51,718 bases of DNA from Sphingomonas sp. (GCA_025936675.1 JAICSX010000013.1:1-51718), one strand, 5' to 3'. Counted from the first letter of the stretch, positions 8,566-16,841 are shown. Notes: generated from the letters alone by a model not told the origin. Program-made: numbers and translations.

Positions 8566-8904
8566 TCACTTCACCTGAAGAGTGCCGCGCATATTCGGAT
8601 GATAGCGGCAGATGAATGGAATGGTGCCGCTTTTCTTCAGCACGATCTTCCCCGCCTTGCCCGGCATGAGGTCGACGTCGAAACTGTGGTCGGAGGCGGT
8701 CGCGGTGTGGCGGAACATGTCCTTGTTCACCCAGATGATCGCATCGTCCTTGTGAAGCTGCGCAGGCAAGGGGCCGAACTTCAGCTTGTCGATCACGATC
8801 GTGTAGCTGTGCGGGGCCGCCGCTGCCGGCCCTTGGACAGCGCACAGCAGCAGGGCCCCGACGCTCACGGCCAACAGGGGGCAATGCCGCGAGCGGGCGA
8901 TCAT
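8566..8904 (-). CDS. Secreted cupredoxin-domain (blue-copper-like) protein
   Basis: The 112-residue protein has a signal peptide (LLAVSVGALLLCAVQGPAAAA) and then a plastocyanin-like domain of about 80 residues. The likely type 1 copper ligands are visible: His in MFRHTATASDH, then Cys, His and Met in FICRYHPNMRG. Such proteins carry electrons or bind copper in the periplasm. Its start overlaps the DUF4142 stop by the ATGA pattern, and the sigma gene follows after one base. A similar cupredoxin, also beside an ECF sigma gene, lies at 30619-30975. Confidence 0.88.
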   Translation of the reverse strand: MIARSRHCPLLAVSVGALLLCAVQGPAAAAPHSYTIVIDKLKFGPLPAQLHKDDAIIWVNKDMFRHTATASDHSFDVDLMPGKAGKIVLKKSGTIPFICRYHPNMRGTLQVK

Positions 8905-9419
8905 TTCAGCTCCTTGGCGACCTGCTCGGCATGCGCCTGATGCTCCTTGAAGAGCGTCAAGCCAGTCTCGAGCAGCGACTTCAGTTCTGCATTCTTGGCC
9001 GAGGGAATCAGCACCTTTTCGAGCGCGCCGTTCACGGTCTTGTGAAAAGCAACCTCGTTGTTCACATACTCGCGATCGAACGCGACACCGCTCATCTTGG
9101 CGAGCTTCGCGCGTTCCGCCTCGGCAGCCTTGGTCAGGCCCTGACTGGTCGGATTGTCGGCCGGCGTGACCTTTAGCTTCTTCACCAGCGCAAGCGCCTT
9201 GGCGTTCACTGCGCCGTGGTCGCGCACCATCTCCTGGGCGAAGGCGCGGACAGCCTTATTGTGCGACTTGGCGAGCGCCTGCTTGCCCGCGGCAATGTCG
9301 AGATTCCCCGCCGTATAGGCGATATGCGCGATCTGAGGATCCGTGGGCGCGTCGGCGGCGGCTACTGCAGTCGACATGCCGAGAACTGCGGAAGCGATAA
9401 TTGCGGACCTGAACGTCAT
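8901..9419 (-). CDS. DUF4142 secreted protein
   Basis: The 172-residue protein has a signal peptide (AIIASAVLGMSTAVAAADA) and a helical DUF4142 domain with the typical AYTAGNLDIAAGKQALAKSH, FAQEMVRDHGAVN, FDREYVNNEVAFHKTV and FKEHQAHAEQVAKEL segments. DUF4142 is a ferritin-like four-helix family found in periplasmic stress proteins, with no settled function. It is the first gene of the operon with the cupredoxin and the sigma factor. A candidate ECF-type promoter lies upstream at about 9465-9492. Confidence 0.9.
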   Translation of the reverse strand: MTFRSAIIASAVLGMSTAVAAADAPTDPQIAHIAYTAGNLDIAAGKQALAKSHNKAVRAFAQEMVRDHGAVNAKALALVKKLKVTPADNPTSQGLTKAAEAERAKLAKMSGVAFDREYVNNEVAFHKTVNGALEKVLIPSAKNAELKSLLETGLTLFKEHQAHAEQVAKELK

Positions 9420-9464
9420 TCGATTCCCCCTTCACGAAGGCCCCTTCATTGGGGCGGTACCCGA

Positions 9465-9492
9465 TTTGATGCCGGCTTCTCGGAAAGGTTCC
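9465..9492 (-). promoter_or_regulatory. candidate ECF-type promoter for the DUF4142 / cupredoxin / sigma operon
   Basis: On the minus strand GGAAC (9488-9492) and TCAAA (9465-9469) are separated by 18 bases, about 45 bp before the DUF4142 ATG. GGAAC at -35 is common for ECF sigma factors, so the sigma encoded in this operon may autoregulate it. The -10 element is weak. Confidence 0.35.
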
Positions 9493-9513
9493 CGCCTACC
9501 GGTCGCTGTGGCC

Positions 9514-10311
9514 TCAGACCTCGACTTCGACCCACATCGGCGCGTGGTCGCTGGTCTTGTCCCAACCGCGCGGCGTCCGATCAACTCCAGCCGCCTTGAG
9601 GTTCTTGGCCAGCGGGGGGCTCAGCAGGGCATGGTCGATCCGGATCCCCGCGTCGCGCTCGAACGAGTGCCGCCAATAATGCCAGAAGGTGAACATGTGC
9701 TCGTCGGGATGGAGCGTCCGCAGCGCGTCGGTCCAGCCCTGTCCGACAAGCTCGCGATACTTCTGGCGAGCCTCGGGGGCGAAGAGCGCATCCGTGAGCC
9801 AGCGTTCCGGCTTGTACACATCCTGATCCGTCGGGATGACGTTGTAGTCGCCGATCAGGATCGCAGGCACATTGCCCTCGATCAGCTCCTGCGCACGATC
9901 CTTCAGCCGGTCGAGCCAAGCGAGCTTATAGTCGAACTTCGGCCCGGGCTTCGGATTGCCGTTGGGCGCATACATGTTGCCGACGAGAATCCCGCAGACC
10001 GCCGCCTCGATATATCGGCTTTGCTGGAGATTGGGGTCATCGGGAAGCGAACGCCGTGTCTCGACGGGCTCGCCGACGCGCGAGAGGAGCGCGACTCCGT
10101 TCCAGCTCCGTGGCGGCTGCCCGTGCCAGATCGCCGAATAGCCGAGGGCGTCGATCGGCTCTCGCGGGAAAGCCTCGTCGGTGCACTTCAGCTCCTGAAG
10201 GCCGACAATGTCGGGCTGGAATTGCTCGAGCCAGCGCGTGAGGATGCCCAGGCGCGAGTTGATTCCGTTGATGTTGTAGCTCGCGATGCGCAAGCGCTGC
10301 TTCTTTGCCAT
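9514..10311 (-). CDS. xth: Exodeoxyribonuclease III (AP endonuclease)
   Basis: The 265-residue protein has the exonuclease III/APE fold motifs in order: IASYNINGINSRL near the start, VGLQELKC (catalytic Glu), MYAPNG, LIGDYNVIP (Asp and Asn), and a C-terminal RIDHALLSPPLAKN followed by TSDHAPMW with the catalytic Asp-His pair. It acts in base excision repair on abasic sites and 3' blocked ends. I use the ATG at 10309-10311 (MAKKQRLRIASYN), which fits family length; the frame is open nine codons further. A stem-loop-rich gene-free stretch lies upstream. Confidence 0.95.
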   Translation of the reverse strand: MAKKQRLRIASYNINGINSRLGILTRWLEQFQPDIVGLQELKCTDEAFPREPIDALGYSAIWHGQPPRSWNGVALLSRVGEPVETRRSLPDDPNLQQSRYIEAAVCGILVGNMYAPNGNPKPGPKFDYKLAWLDRLKDRAQELIEGNVPAILIGDYNVIPTDQDVYKPERWLTDALFAPEARQKYRELVGQGWTDALRTLHPDEHMFTFWHYWRHSFERDAGIRIDHALLSPPLAKNLKAAGVDRTPRGWDKTSDHAPMWVEVEV

Positions 10312-10424
10312 CGGCCGTAGGAACCGTCGGGCAGGCAAAGTGTTCTACCGGCGTTGCTTCGGGACCACCGATTCGTGTCTCCGGGGCGGACGCGGGCATC
10401 AGTCCTCGCATCGGCTCTGTTGAT

Positions 10425-10505
10425 GGCGCGACTCACTGGACCTGGAGCACGGGGAGCCCCGACGGGTGACGAGCCTGCCGGGGCTTCCTTTTCGCGAGTC
10501 GCGCC
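10425..10505. ncRNA. candidate structured RNA: long stem enclosing a hairpin
   Basis: GGCGCGACTC (10425-10434) is the exact reverse complement of GAGTCGCGCC (10496-10505). Inside lies a second hairpin, AGCCCCG (10455-10461) with CGGGGCT (10479-10485), extended by CGGG/CCTG around loop TGACGAG and followed on the plus strand by TCCTTTT. This layout suggests a small RNA or leader, but strand and family are unknown. I could not match it to 4.5S, 6S or tmRNA. Confidence 0.35.
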
Positions 10506-10636
10506 GAGTCCCACAGCCTTATCCACCGATTCGCCCACAGAAATGTCGAGCGGTCGACAGATTCTGCTGGAACTACCGTCGGCAATCTGTATTGTTGTTC
10601 TCGTGCTTCGGGAGTCGAAAGACAAACGAAGCATGG

Positions 10637-10664
10637 AACCCCGGCAACTTCGGTTGCCGGGGTT
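10637..10664. terminator. 12-bp hairpin with UUCG tetraloop, probable terminator
   Basis: AACCCCGGCAAC and its exact complement flank the loop TTCG. It lies about 40 bp beyond the threonine synthase stop, so it may end that transcript. The plus-strand side is followed by TTTACTCGTTT, a poor U-tract, so it may instead end a plus-strand RNA starting in the gene-free stretch. Confidence 0.55.
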
Positions 10665-10703
10665 TACTCGTTTATGGGCCTACGATTTCCGCGAGCCCGG
10701 CCG

Positions 10704-11900
10704 CTAGAGATCCTTTGGACTCGCGCCCTCCAGCTTCAGCCGCTTCGACCGGTCCTGCAGCGGATATTTGTTTCCGTTCGCGCAGTTGAACAGCAGCACG
10801 CGCTCGTCCTTGCGCACCAATCCTTGCGCGAGCGCCTTGCGCCACGCAGCCAGCACCGCGCCCCCTTCGGGGCAAAGCAAAAATCCATCATCGTGCGCCG
10901 CATTCTCGACAGCCTTGAGAATCGCTTCGTCTGACACCGCAATCGCCGCGCCGGCGCTTTCCCGCACAGCGCGGAGGATGAGGAAGTCTCCAACGGCCTT
11001 GGGTACGCGGATCCCGGTCGCGACGGTCGCTGCATTCTCCCACCGTTCCGCGAATTCTTCCCCCTTTTCGAACGCGCGCACCATGGGCGCGCAGCCCTCG
11101 GCTTGCACCGCGTACATGCGCGGCCGCTTCGGCCCGATCAGGCCAACCGCCTCCAGCTCGTCGAACCCCTTCCACATCCCAATCAGGCCCGTACCGCCGC
11201 CCGTTGGATAGAAGATCGCGTCGGGGACTTCCCAGCGGAGCTGCTCGACGAGTTCGAAGCCCATCACCTTCTTTCCTTCGAGCCGATAGGGCTCCTTCAG
11301 GGTCGAGCAGTCGAACCACAGCCCCTGAGCCGCGCCCTTTCCGACCAGCGCTCCGCATTCGTCGATCTGCCCGTCGCCGACATAGACCCGCGCGCCGAAG
11401 GCTGCGGTCTCGGTGACATTGATCTCCGGAGTCTCGGCGGGGCAGATGACGATGGTCTCAATGCCTGCACGAGCGCCGTAGGCGGCAAGCGCCGCCCCGG
11501 CATTGCCGTTGGTGGGCATCGCTATCCGCTGGATTCCGAATTGCTTGGCCATGGTCACTGCCATTGCCAGCCCGCGCGCCTTGAACGAGCCGGTCGGAAG
11601 GCGCCCTTCATCCTTCACCAGCAAGTTCGAAGCGCCCTCGCGCGCGGCAATGGTCGAAAGCGCCACGATCGGCGTTTCCGGTTCGCCGAGGCTGACCGGC
11701 TCGCCATCGTTCGGCAGCAGCTCGCGCCATTTCCACATGCCCGGCTCGCGCGCCGCGAGGCTCTCGCGAGTGAGGGTGCCCTTCGCTGCCTCGGTATCGT
11801 AGCGGACCAGCAGCGGCTTTCCGGCGCGGCTGAGATTGTGGACCTGACCGGCTTCGTAACACTCGCCGGTCAGCGAGCATTCTAGATGCGTGACGTTCAT
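10704..11900 (-). CDS. thrC: Threonine synthase (PLP-dependent)
   Basis: The 398-residue protein starts with the zinc-ribbon-like HLECSLTGECYEA found in many threonine synthases. The PLP lysine is in LPTGSFKARGLAMA and the phosphate-binding loop in PTNGNAGAALAAYG; YPTGGGTGLIGMWKGFDEL follows. It converts O-phosphohomoserine to threonine. I use the ATG at 11898-11900 because MNVTHLECSLTG is the usual N terminus; the frame extends upstream into the CDF gene. It lies five bases after the CDF transporter stop. It is of the shorter archaeal/plant-like class, so a second longer thrC could exist elsewhere. Confidence 0.88.
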   Translation of the reverse strand: MNVTHLECSLTGECYEAGQVHNLSRAGKPLLVRYDTEAAKGTLTRESLAAREPGMWKWRELLPNDGEPVSLGEPETPIVALSTIAAREGASNLLVKDEGRLPTGSFKARGLAMAVTMAKQFGIQRIAMPTNGNAGAALAAYGARAGIETIVICPAETPEINVTETAAFGARVYVGDGQIDECGALVGKGAAQGLWFDCSTLKEPYRLEGKKVMGFELVEQLRWEVPDAIFYPTGGGTGLIGMWKGFDELEAVGLIGPKRPRMYAVQAEGCAPMVRAFEKGEEFAERWENAATVATGIRVPKAVGDFLILRAVRESAGAAIAVSDEAILKAVENAAHDDGFLLCPEGGAVLAAWRKALAQGLVRKDERVLLFNCANGNKYPLQDRSKRLKLEGASPKDL

Positions 11901-11905
11901 ATGGC

Positions 11906-12850
11906 TTAGCAATCGTGGTGGTGGGCGGGGTGGCTTCGTTCGACCTGTAGCGTGCAATGCTCGATGCGGAAGTGCTCGTGCAGGATGGCGCGGGCATTTT
12001 CGAGCAGCTCATCGGGGTAATCGGCAAGCGCAGTGACAATGTGTGCCGTCAGCGCAGTCTCGGTCGTACTCAGCGGCCAGACGTGAAGATCGTGCACGGC
12101 GTCCACTCCATCGAGGGCGGCAAGTGCGGCTTCGACCCGGTCGAGATCGATTCCGATCGGAACGCCGGCGAGCGACATCCACACCGATTCCTTCAGGAGC
12201 CCGATGCTGCTCCATAGGATCACCAGCGCGACAGCGATGCTCATCACCGGGTCGACCCATTCCTGACCCGTGAAGAAGATCACCGCACCGGCAAAGACGA
12301 CGGCTATCGACACCAGCGCGTCGGCGGCCATGTGCATGAAGGCTGCGCGCACGTTGAGATCGTCGCGCCCGCGCACGAACAGCATGGCGGTGAGGCCGTT
12401 GACGAGGATCCCCAGCGCCGCGACGATCATCACGGTTTCCCCGTTAGTCGGCGCCGGATGGAACAGGCGCCGCACGGCTTCGCCGCCGATCGCTCCGATT
12501 GCAATCATCAGGAACAATGAATTGAACAGCGCGGCGAGGATCGGCGCCTTCTTGAGGCCATACGTGAATCGCGGCGAGGCAGCCCGCCGCGCGATCACCG
12601 CAGCTGCCCAGGCGACCACGAGGCCGAGCACGTCGGACAGGTTGTGGCCCGCATCCGAGATCAACGAGACCGAATTAGCGTAGAAACCGAAGATCGTCTC
12701 GATGGCGACGAACCCGAGGTTAAGCGCGATGCCCAGGGCGAACGCTGTCCCGAACGAAGCTGGTCCATGAGCATTGGAATGCGCGTGCGCGTGTCCATAC
12801 TCGTGCGAATGGATGTGGCCATGGGAATGCCCGTGCGCGGTCATTGGCAT
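11906..12850 (-). CDS. Cation diffusion facilitator (CzcD/ZitB-like zinc exporter)
   Basis: The 314-residue protein has a histidine-rich N-terminal tail (HGHSHGHIHSHEYGHAHAH) followed by six membrane helices. The two HxxxD metal sites typical of zinc exporters are in SDAGHNLSDVLG (TM2) and HMAADALVS (TM5), and the cytoplasmic C-terminal domain contains HDLHVWPLS. It exports Zn2+ or related cations in exchange for protons. An inverted repeat GCTAAT-N18-ATTAGC lies 20 bp upstream and could be a regulator site. The threonine synthase gene follows after five bases. Confidence 0.94.
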   Translation of the reverse strand: MPMTAHGHSHGHIHSHEYGHAHAHSNAHGPASFGTAFALGIALNLGFVAIETIFGFYANSVSLISDAGHNLSDVLGLVVAWAAAVIARRAASPRFTYGLKKAPILAALFNSLFLMIAIGAIGGEAVRRLFHPAPTNGETVMIVAALGILVNGLTAMLFVRGRDDLNVRAAFMHMAADALVSIAVVFAGAVIFFTGQEWVDPVMSIAVALVILWSSIGLLKESVWMSLAGVPIGIDLDRVEAALAALDGVDAVHDLHVWPLSTTETALTAHIVTALADYPDELLENARAILHEHFRIEHCTLQVERSHPAHHHDC

Positions 12851-12869
12851 CGACTAGCCGACGTAGCTG

Positions 12870-12899
12870 GCTAATTTCAAAGCACAGTATAACATTAGC
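12870..12899. promoter_or_regulatory. inverted repeat upstream of the CDF transporter gene
   Basis: GCTAAT (12870-12875) and ATTAGC (12894-12899) are separated by 18 bases, with a TATACT-like -10 element on the minus strand between them. The position 20-50 bp before the transporter start fits promoter and operator. No metalloregulator gene is adjacent, so its reader is unknown. Confidence 0.3.
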
Positions 12900-12944
12900 T
12901 GGTCGGGAGACGCGGCGGGGCGGTCCGCGACCGGATAAACAAAA

Positions 12945-12976
12945 CGGCCCGACAGGAGAGCACGCCTGCCGGGCCG
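12945..12976 (-). terminator. GC-rich hairpin with T-rich tail
   Basis: CGGCCCGACAGG and CCTGCCGGGCCG pair around an 8-base loop, with one A/C mismatch. On the minus strand the stem is followed by TTTTGTTT, a good intrinsic terminator. It would stop minus-strand transcripts before the CDF gene. Confidence 0.65.
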
Positions 12977-13093
12977 CCGCATGTGTGGAACCTCGCTCGC
13001 GACGCAAGGTGGCGAGGCTCCTGAGCACACCCCTAACGAAAGTTAGGTACGGCTGTCCAGCCCAAAACGTATTTTTTTTGCGGCGAAACGAAA

Positions 13094-13125
13094 GAGGCGG
13101 TCCGGGGAAGGGTCCGGACCGCCTC
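13094..13125 (-). terminator. 12-bp hairpin ending the phage-shock operon
   Basis: GAGGCGGTCCGG and its exact complement flank loop GGAAGGGT, 46 bp beyond the pspB stop. On the minus strand TTTCGTTT follows the stem, consistent with an intrinsic terminator. Confidence 0.65.
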
Positions 13126-13170
13126 AGGGTTGCGCGCTCGGGGAGGAGAGCGCGCGGCGCAGCTTGTTGA

Positions 13171-13404
13171 CTAGAGATCGATGCCCGCAGCGATCGCCTC
13201 GAGCTTGCGGACCCGTTCCTTCAGATCCGCCATCTCGATCCTTCCGCCGGCGGGCGGGAGCCCGCGTTCGCCGATCGTCTGGGTCAGCTCCATTTTCTTG
13301 AGCTCGAGCCAGCCGTTCCACGCCTTGAGACCAGCGAGCCCTGCTCCGGTGAGTCCGACGATGACGCTCGCGCTCAGCACTGCAATCGTAATCGGGTCCA
13401 TCAC
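13171..13404 (-). CDS. pspB: PspB-like small membrane protein
   Basis: The 77-residue protein has one N-terminal membrane helix (ITIAVLSASVIVGLTGAGLA) and a cytoplasmic helical tail ending in ADLKERVRKLEAIAAGIDL, which resembles the ERI.TLE tail of PspB. PspB works with PspC at the inner membrane to control PspA. It overlaps pspC by four bases and is the last gene of the operon. The N-terminal part diverges from enterobacterial PspB, so the call rests on the tail and context. Confidence 0.75.
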   Translation of the reverse strand: MMDPITIAVLSASVIVGLTGAGLAGLKAWNGWLELKKMELTQTIGERGLPPAGGRIEMADLKERVRKLEAIAAGIDL

Positions 13405-13799
13405 TTCTCCTCCTGGCGGAGCGCTTCGATCTCGCGCGCCAGCTCGTCATTCTGGGTGTTGATATGATGGTCGATCGCCATCAGCCGGCGGTCGGTTTCG
13501 TCGAAATCGTGGACCATCGAATGGGTGGTCGGCCGCCGTTCGGCGACCTGCCCCATGCGGTCGAAATCGCTCATCCGGCGCTCGCCTACACTCGCCCTCT
13601 TTTTCTGCACGGCGAGATAGATCCCGATCGCGGCATAGGCGATCAGCGTCAGCTTGAAGCTGATCATAATCGCGGCAGCGACGAACCCAATCCGGACAAA
13701 TGTCGGATCGATCCCGGTCATCCCTCCGATCGTCGAGCAGACTCCGGCGACCTTCGCGTCCTTGCGGTCGAGCGAGTAGGGATAAATCTTGCGGGCCAT
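13401..13799 (-). CDS. pspC: PspC-domain envelope stress protein
   Basis: The 132-residue protein has the PspC domain at residues 1-65: KIYPYSLDRKDAKVAGVCSTIGGMTGIDPTFVRIGFV and a membrane helix TLIAYAAIGIYLAV. A charged, partly coiled C-terminal tail follows. PspC senses membrane stress and recruits PspA. I use the ATG at 13799 with AGGAAGGG ten bases upstream; a GTG two codons earlier is also possible. It lies between pspA and pspB in the operon. Confidence 0.88.
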   Translation of the reverse strand: MARKIYPYSLDRKDAKVAGVCSTIGGMTGIDPTFVRIGFVAAAIMISFKLTLIAYAAIGIYLAVQKKRASVGERRMSDFDRMGQVAERRPTTHSMVHDFDETDRRLMAIDHHINTQNDELAREIEALRQEEK

Positions 13800-13822
13800 T
13801 GTCACTTTACCCTTCCTTCCGT

Positions 13823-14593
13823 TCAGTTGGCGCGCGCTTTCAGCGCGGCTTTCATGGCTTCCAGCTCGGCGTCGATTTTTTCATTGGCGCGAAGCTGGTC
13901 GATTTCGTCTTCGAGGCTAGTGATCCCCAGCGCATCGCAGCGGCCTTCGGCGAAGTCGGCGCGGCGCTCGAGGATGTCGAACTTGGAAAACGCATCCAAA
14001 GTCCGGCTGCCGTTCATCGCCTCGCGGGCCTTGGCGCGAGTCAGCGCGCTTTCAAACCGCGCTGCGATCGCATTTTGCCGGGCGCGCGCTTCGCTGAGCT
14101 TCGCCTGAAGCTTCGCGATGTCGCCCTCGTAGCCGCGGAGCACCTGCTCGAGCTGCGAAAGTTCGTCGCGGAGACCTTCGGCCATCTCGGCCGCCTTCTG
14201 TCGCTCGACCAACGCGGCCTTCGCGAGGTCCTCGCGGCCCTTGGACAGCGCGAGCTCGGCCTTGTCGGTCCAGTTCGCCTGCAGCTCGTTGAGCCTTACC
14301 TCGGAGCGGCGGATCTCCTTGATGTCGGCGATCGACCGGGCGGCCGTGGCGCGAACCTCCACCAAAGTCTCTTCCATCTCCATGATGATCATGCGGATCA
14401 TCCGAGCCGGATCTTCCGCCCGGTCGAGAAGTTCGGTCATGTTCGCCGCGAATATGTCACGAGCGCGGCTGAACACGGGTCCGCTGAGCCAGCCGGCGAT
14501 CGGCGAGAGCCGCGATGAAGCGGTCTCTGCTTCCTTCACCAGCACCGGCGTGCGTACCGGGACCTTGGCTTCAAGGATCTCGAGTTCAGGCAT
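13823..14593 (-). CDS. pspA: PspA/IM30 phage shock protein A with N-terminal extension
   Basis: The 256-residue protein is largely coiled coil, as in PspA/Vipp1 (ESCRT-III superfamily). The family start FSRARDIFAANMTELLDRAEDP, with MIRMIIMEMEETLVEVR after it, begins near residue 40 instead of residue 3. The extra N-terminal stretch (MPELEILEAKVPVRTPVLVK...) is not seen in classical PspA. PspA binds and repairs stressed inner membrane. The start ATG overlaps the end of the 45-residue peptide gene by eight bases, which implies coupling. The ATG choice is supported by that overlap. Confidence 0.9.
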   Translation of the reverse strand: MPELEILEAKVPVRTPVLVKEAETASSRLSPIAGWLSGPVFSRARDIFAANMTELLDRAEDPARMIRMIIMEMEETLVEVRATAARSIADIKEIRRSEVRLNELQANWTDKAELALSKGREDLAKAALVERQKAAEMAEGLRDELSQLEQVLRGYEGDIAKLQAKLSEARARQNAIAARFESALTRAKAREAMNGSRTLDAFSKFDILERRADFAEGRCDALGITSLEDEIDQLRANEKIDAELEAMKAALKARAN

Positions 14594-14723
14594 TTGCGCT
14601 GACCTGGACGGGGCTGGCAAGCGCCTGGGCGGGGCCAACGGCTGCGCCGACCGCGACAGTGCTCATGACGAGCGCCGCTGCGATGGCGACCAGGGTCCGG
14701 GTGAACTGAGACTGCGAATGCAT
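14586..14723 (-). CDS. 45-residue secreted or membrane peptide leading the psp operon
   Basis: The frame begins at ATG 14721-14723 with AGGAGAG upstream and encodes MHSQSQFTRTLVAIAAALVM..., a clear signal-peptide-like helix, then about 20 alanine/valine-rich residues with a possible AQA cleavage site. It overlaps the pspA start by eight bases. I do not recognise a family. As first gene of the sigma-54-type operon it could be a small envelope component, or serve mainly to couple translation of pspA. Confidence 0.7.
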   Translation of the reverse strand: MHSQSQFTRTLVAIAAALVMSTVAVGAAVGPAQALASPVQVSANA

Positions 14724-14780
14724 TTTAAACTCTCCTTTTCGACCTCGCGGGTTTGATTGCTGGTCGATGAACATTACTAA

Positions 14781-14796
14781 TCAAGGAGCGTGCCAA
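14781..14796 (-). promoter_or_regulatory. probable sigma-54 (RpoN) promoter of the psp operon
   Basis: The minus strand reads TTGGCACG-CTCC-TTGA, close to the consensus TTGGCACG-N4-TTGC, with the -24 GG and -12 G ten bases apart. The predicted start is near 14770, giving a 5' leader of about 45 bases before the first gene. In other bacteria pspA is sigma-54 dependent with PspF as activator. Confidence 0.75.
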
Positions 14797-14848
14797 TCCC
14801 GGAAAACTGCCAAAAACGAGCTTTGCGCGTCGCGAATGGCGGATTTTC

Positions 14849-14888
14849 CCAACCAAGAGTTGGCGCGAAATCCCAAGCGATGATTGGG
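14849..14888. promoter_or_regulatory. two dyads upstream of the sigma-54 promoter, candidate activator sites
   Basis: CCAAC-N5-GTTGG at 14849-14863 and CCCAA-N7-TTGGG at 14872-14888 lie about 55-95 bp upstream of the -24 element. The position and pairing fit binding sites for a PspF-type enhancer-binding protein. No pspF gene is in the window. Confidence 0.55.
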
Positions 14889-14944
14889 AACATTCACCAC
14901 CCGAGCCGCGCTGAAGCGGCGGATCTTTTGATGGAGGTGAGGCG

Positions 14945-15160
14945 ATGATCGGCAAGCTGTTGGGTGCGTGGATCGGCGACAAGGCCGCGGGCGAGCATGA
15001 GGGCGCGAAGGGAGCGATCCTCGGCTATGGCGCGGCAGCGCTTGCGAAGCGCAGTGTTCCTACGATCGCGGCGCTCGCGCTCGGTGGCTGGGCGTTCAAG
15101 AAGTGGCGCGACAGACGGCGCGCCGAACCGTCTTATCCTTCGGAAGCTTCGCCTTCCTGA
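14945..15160 (+). CDS. hypothetical small membrane protein, 71 aa
   Basis: The frame has a good ribosome site (GGAGGTGAGG) before ATG 14945. The product begins with an amphipathic glycine-rich stretch (IGKLLGAWIGDKAAGEHEG), then a hydrophobic helix (VPTIAALALGGWAFKKW) and a basic, polar tail. I do not recognise it. It diverges from the psp operon and shares its promoter region, so it may be part of the same envelope-stress response. Its 3' end overlaps the convergent DUF3297 gene by 28 bases. Confidence 0.7.
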   Translation: MIGKLLGAWIGDKAAGEHEGAKGAILGYGAAALAKRSVPTIAALALGGWAFKKWRDRRRAEPSYPSEASPS

Positions 15161-15447
15161 GGTTCATACTCGCTGTCGGTGGCGCCGGCTGCGCCGGAGG
15201 CATTTTCGAAATAGGGCTCGACGCTGCCCTTGAGCTTGATCGTCATCGGCTGCCCGTAGCGATCGCGGCTGCGGCCGGCGGCGACACGAATCCAGCCTTC
15301 GGAGATCGAATATTCAATGACGTTGGTCTTTTCCTGGCCGTTGAACTTGATGCCCACGCCGCGGCTTAGAAGCGCCTCGTCATAATAGTCGCTCCTGGGA
15401 TCGAGCGAGAGACGGTCAGGCGGTGCGTCTGTAGCTTTGTCGGCCAT
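15133..15447 (-). CDS. DUF3297 family protein
   Basis: The 104-residue protein matches DUF3297 across its length: PPDRLSLDPRSDYYDEALLSRGVGIKFNG, then EKTNVIEYSISEGWIRVAAG and PMTIKLKGSVEPYFE. The C terminus is acidic and variable. It is small and cytoplasmic, with no known function. It is divergent from the 2-oxoacid dehydrogenase operon across a 125-bp gap. Confidence 0.92.
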   Translation of the reverse strand: MADKATDAPPDRLSLDPRSDYYDEALLSRGVGIKFNGQEKTNVIEYSISEGWIRVAAGRSRDRYGQPMTIKLKGSVEPYFENASGAAGATDSEYEPQEGEASEG

Positions 15448-15504
15448 TGCGCGGCCCTAGCTTGCAGCGCGCCAGACCGTCAATCAGCGCAGTCCGACGC
15501 CAAT

Positions 15505-15515
15505 GTAAAGTTTAC
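15505..15515. promoter_or_regulatory. short palindrome between DUF3297 and the bkd operon
   Basis: GTAAA-G-TTTAC lies midway in the divergent intergenic region, 57 bp before the E1alpha start. It is the only AT-rich dyad there and could be an operator for either gene. Confidence 0.3.
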
Positions 15516-15554
15516 TTGTCATCGACAGTTGCCGCGCTCGCGAGTCCGGACTAA

Positions 15555-16840
<1,286 letters not shown>

Positions 16841-16841
<1 letters not shown>

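Larger units (their letters stand above)
10312..10703. other. 392-bp gene-free stretch with two strong stem-loops
   Basis: I see no convincing protein gene on either strand. The stretch holds a nested inverted-repeat structure at 10425-10505 and a UUCG-capped hairpin at 10637-10664, described separately. An 11-bp direct repeat CCACCGATTCG occurs at 10365-10375 and 10523-10533. It separates xth from the threonine synthase gene, both on the minus strand. Confidence 0.7.
12851..13170. other. 320-bp gene-free stretch rich in stem-loops
   Basis: No credible protein gene is seen. From left to right it holds the GCTAAT/ATTAGC inverted repeat (12870-12899), a GC-rich hairpin with a T-rich minus-strand tail (12945-12976), a nested stem CCTCGC/GCGAGG inside GTGTG/CACAC (about 12982-13030), a CCTAAC-GAAA-GTTAGG hairpin (13031-13046), a run of eight T at about 13072-13079, and a 12-bp hairpin (13094-13125). 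It separates the CDF gene from the phage-shock operon. Confidence 0.7.

Noticed and set aside
10510..10545. TTATCCACC as a DnaA box and possible origin
   Set aside because: Only one near-match, no cluster and no AT-rich unwinding element; origin neighbours such as hemE or parA are absent.
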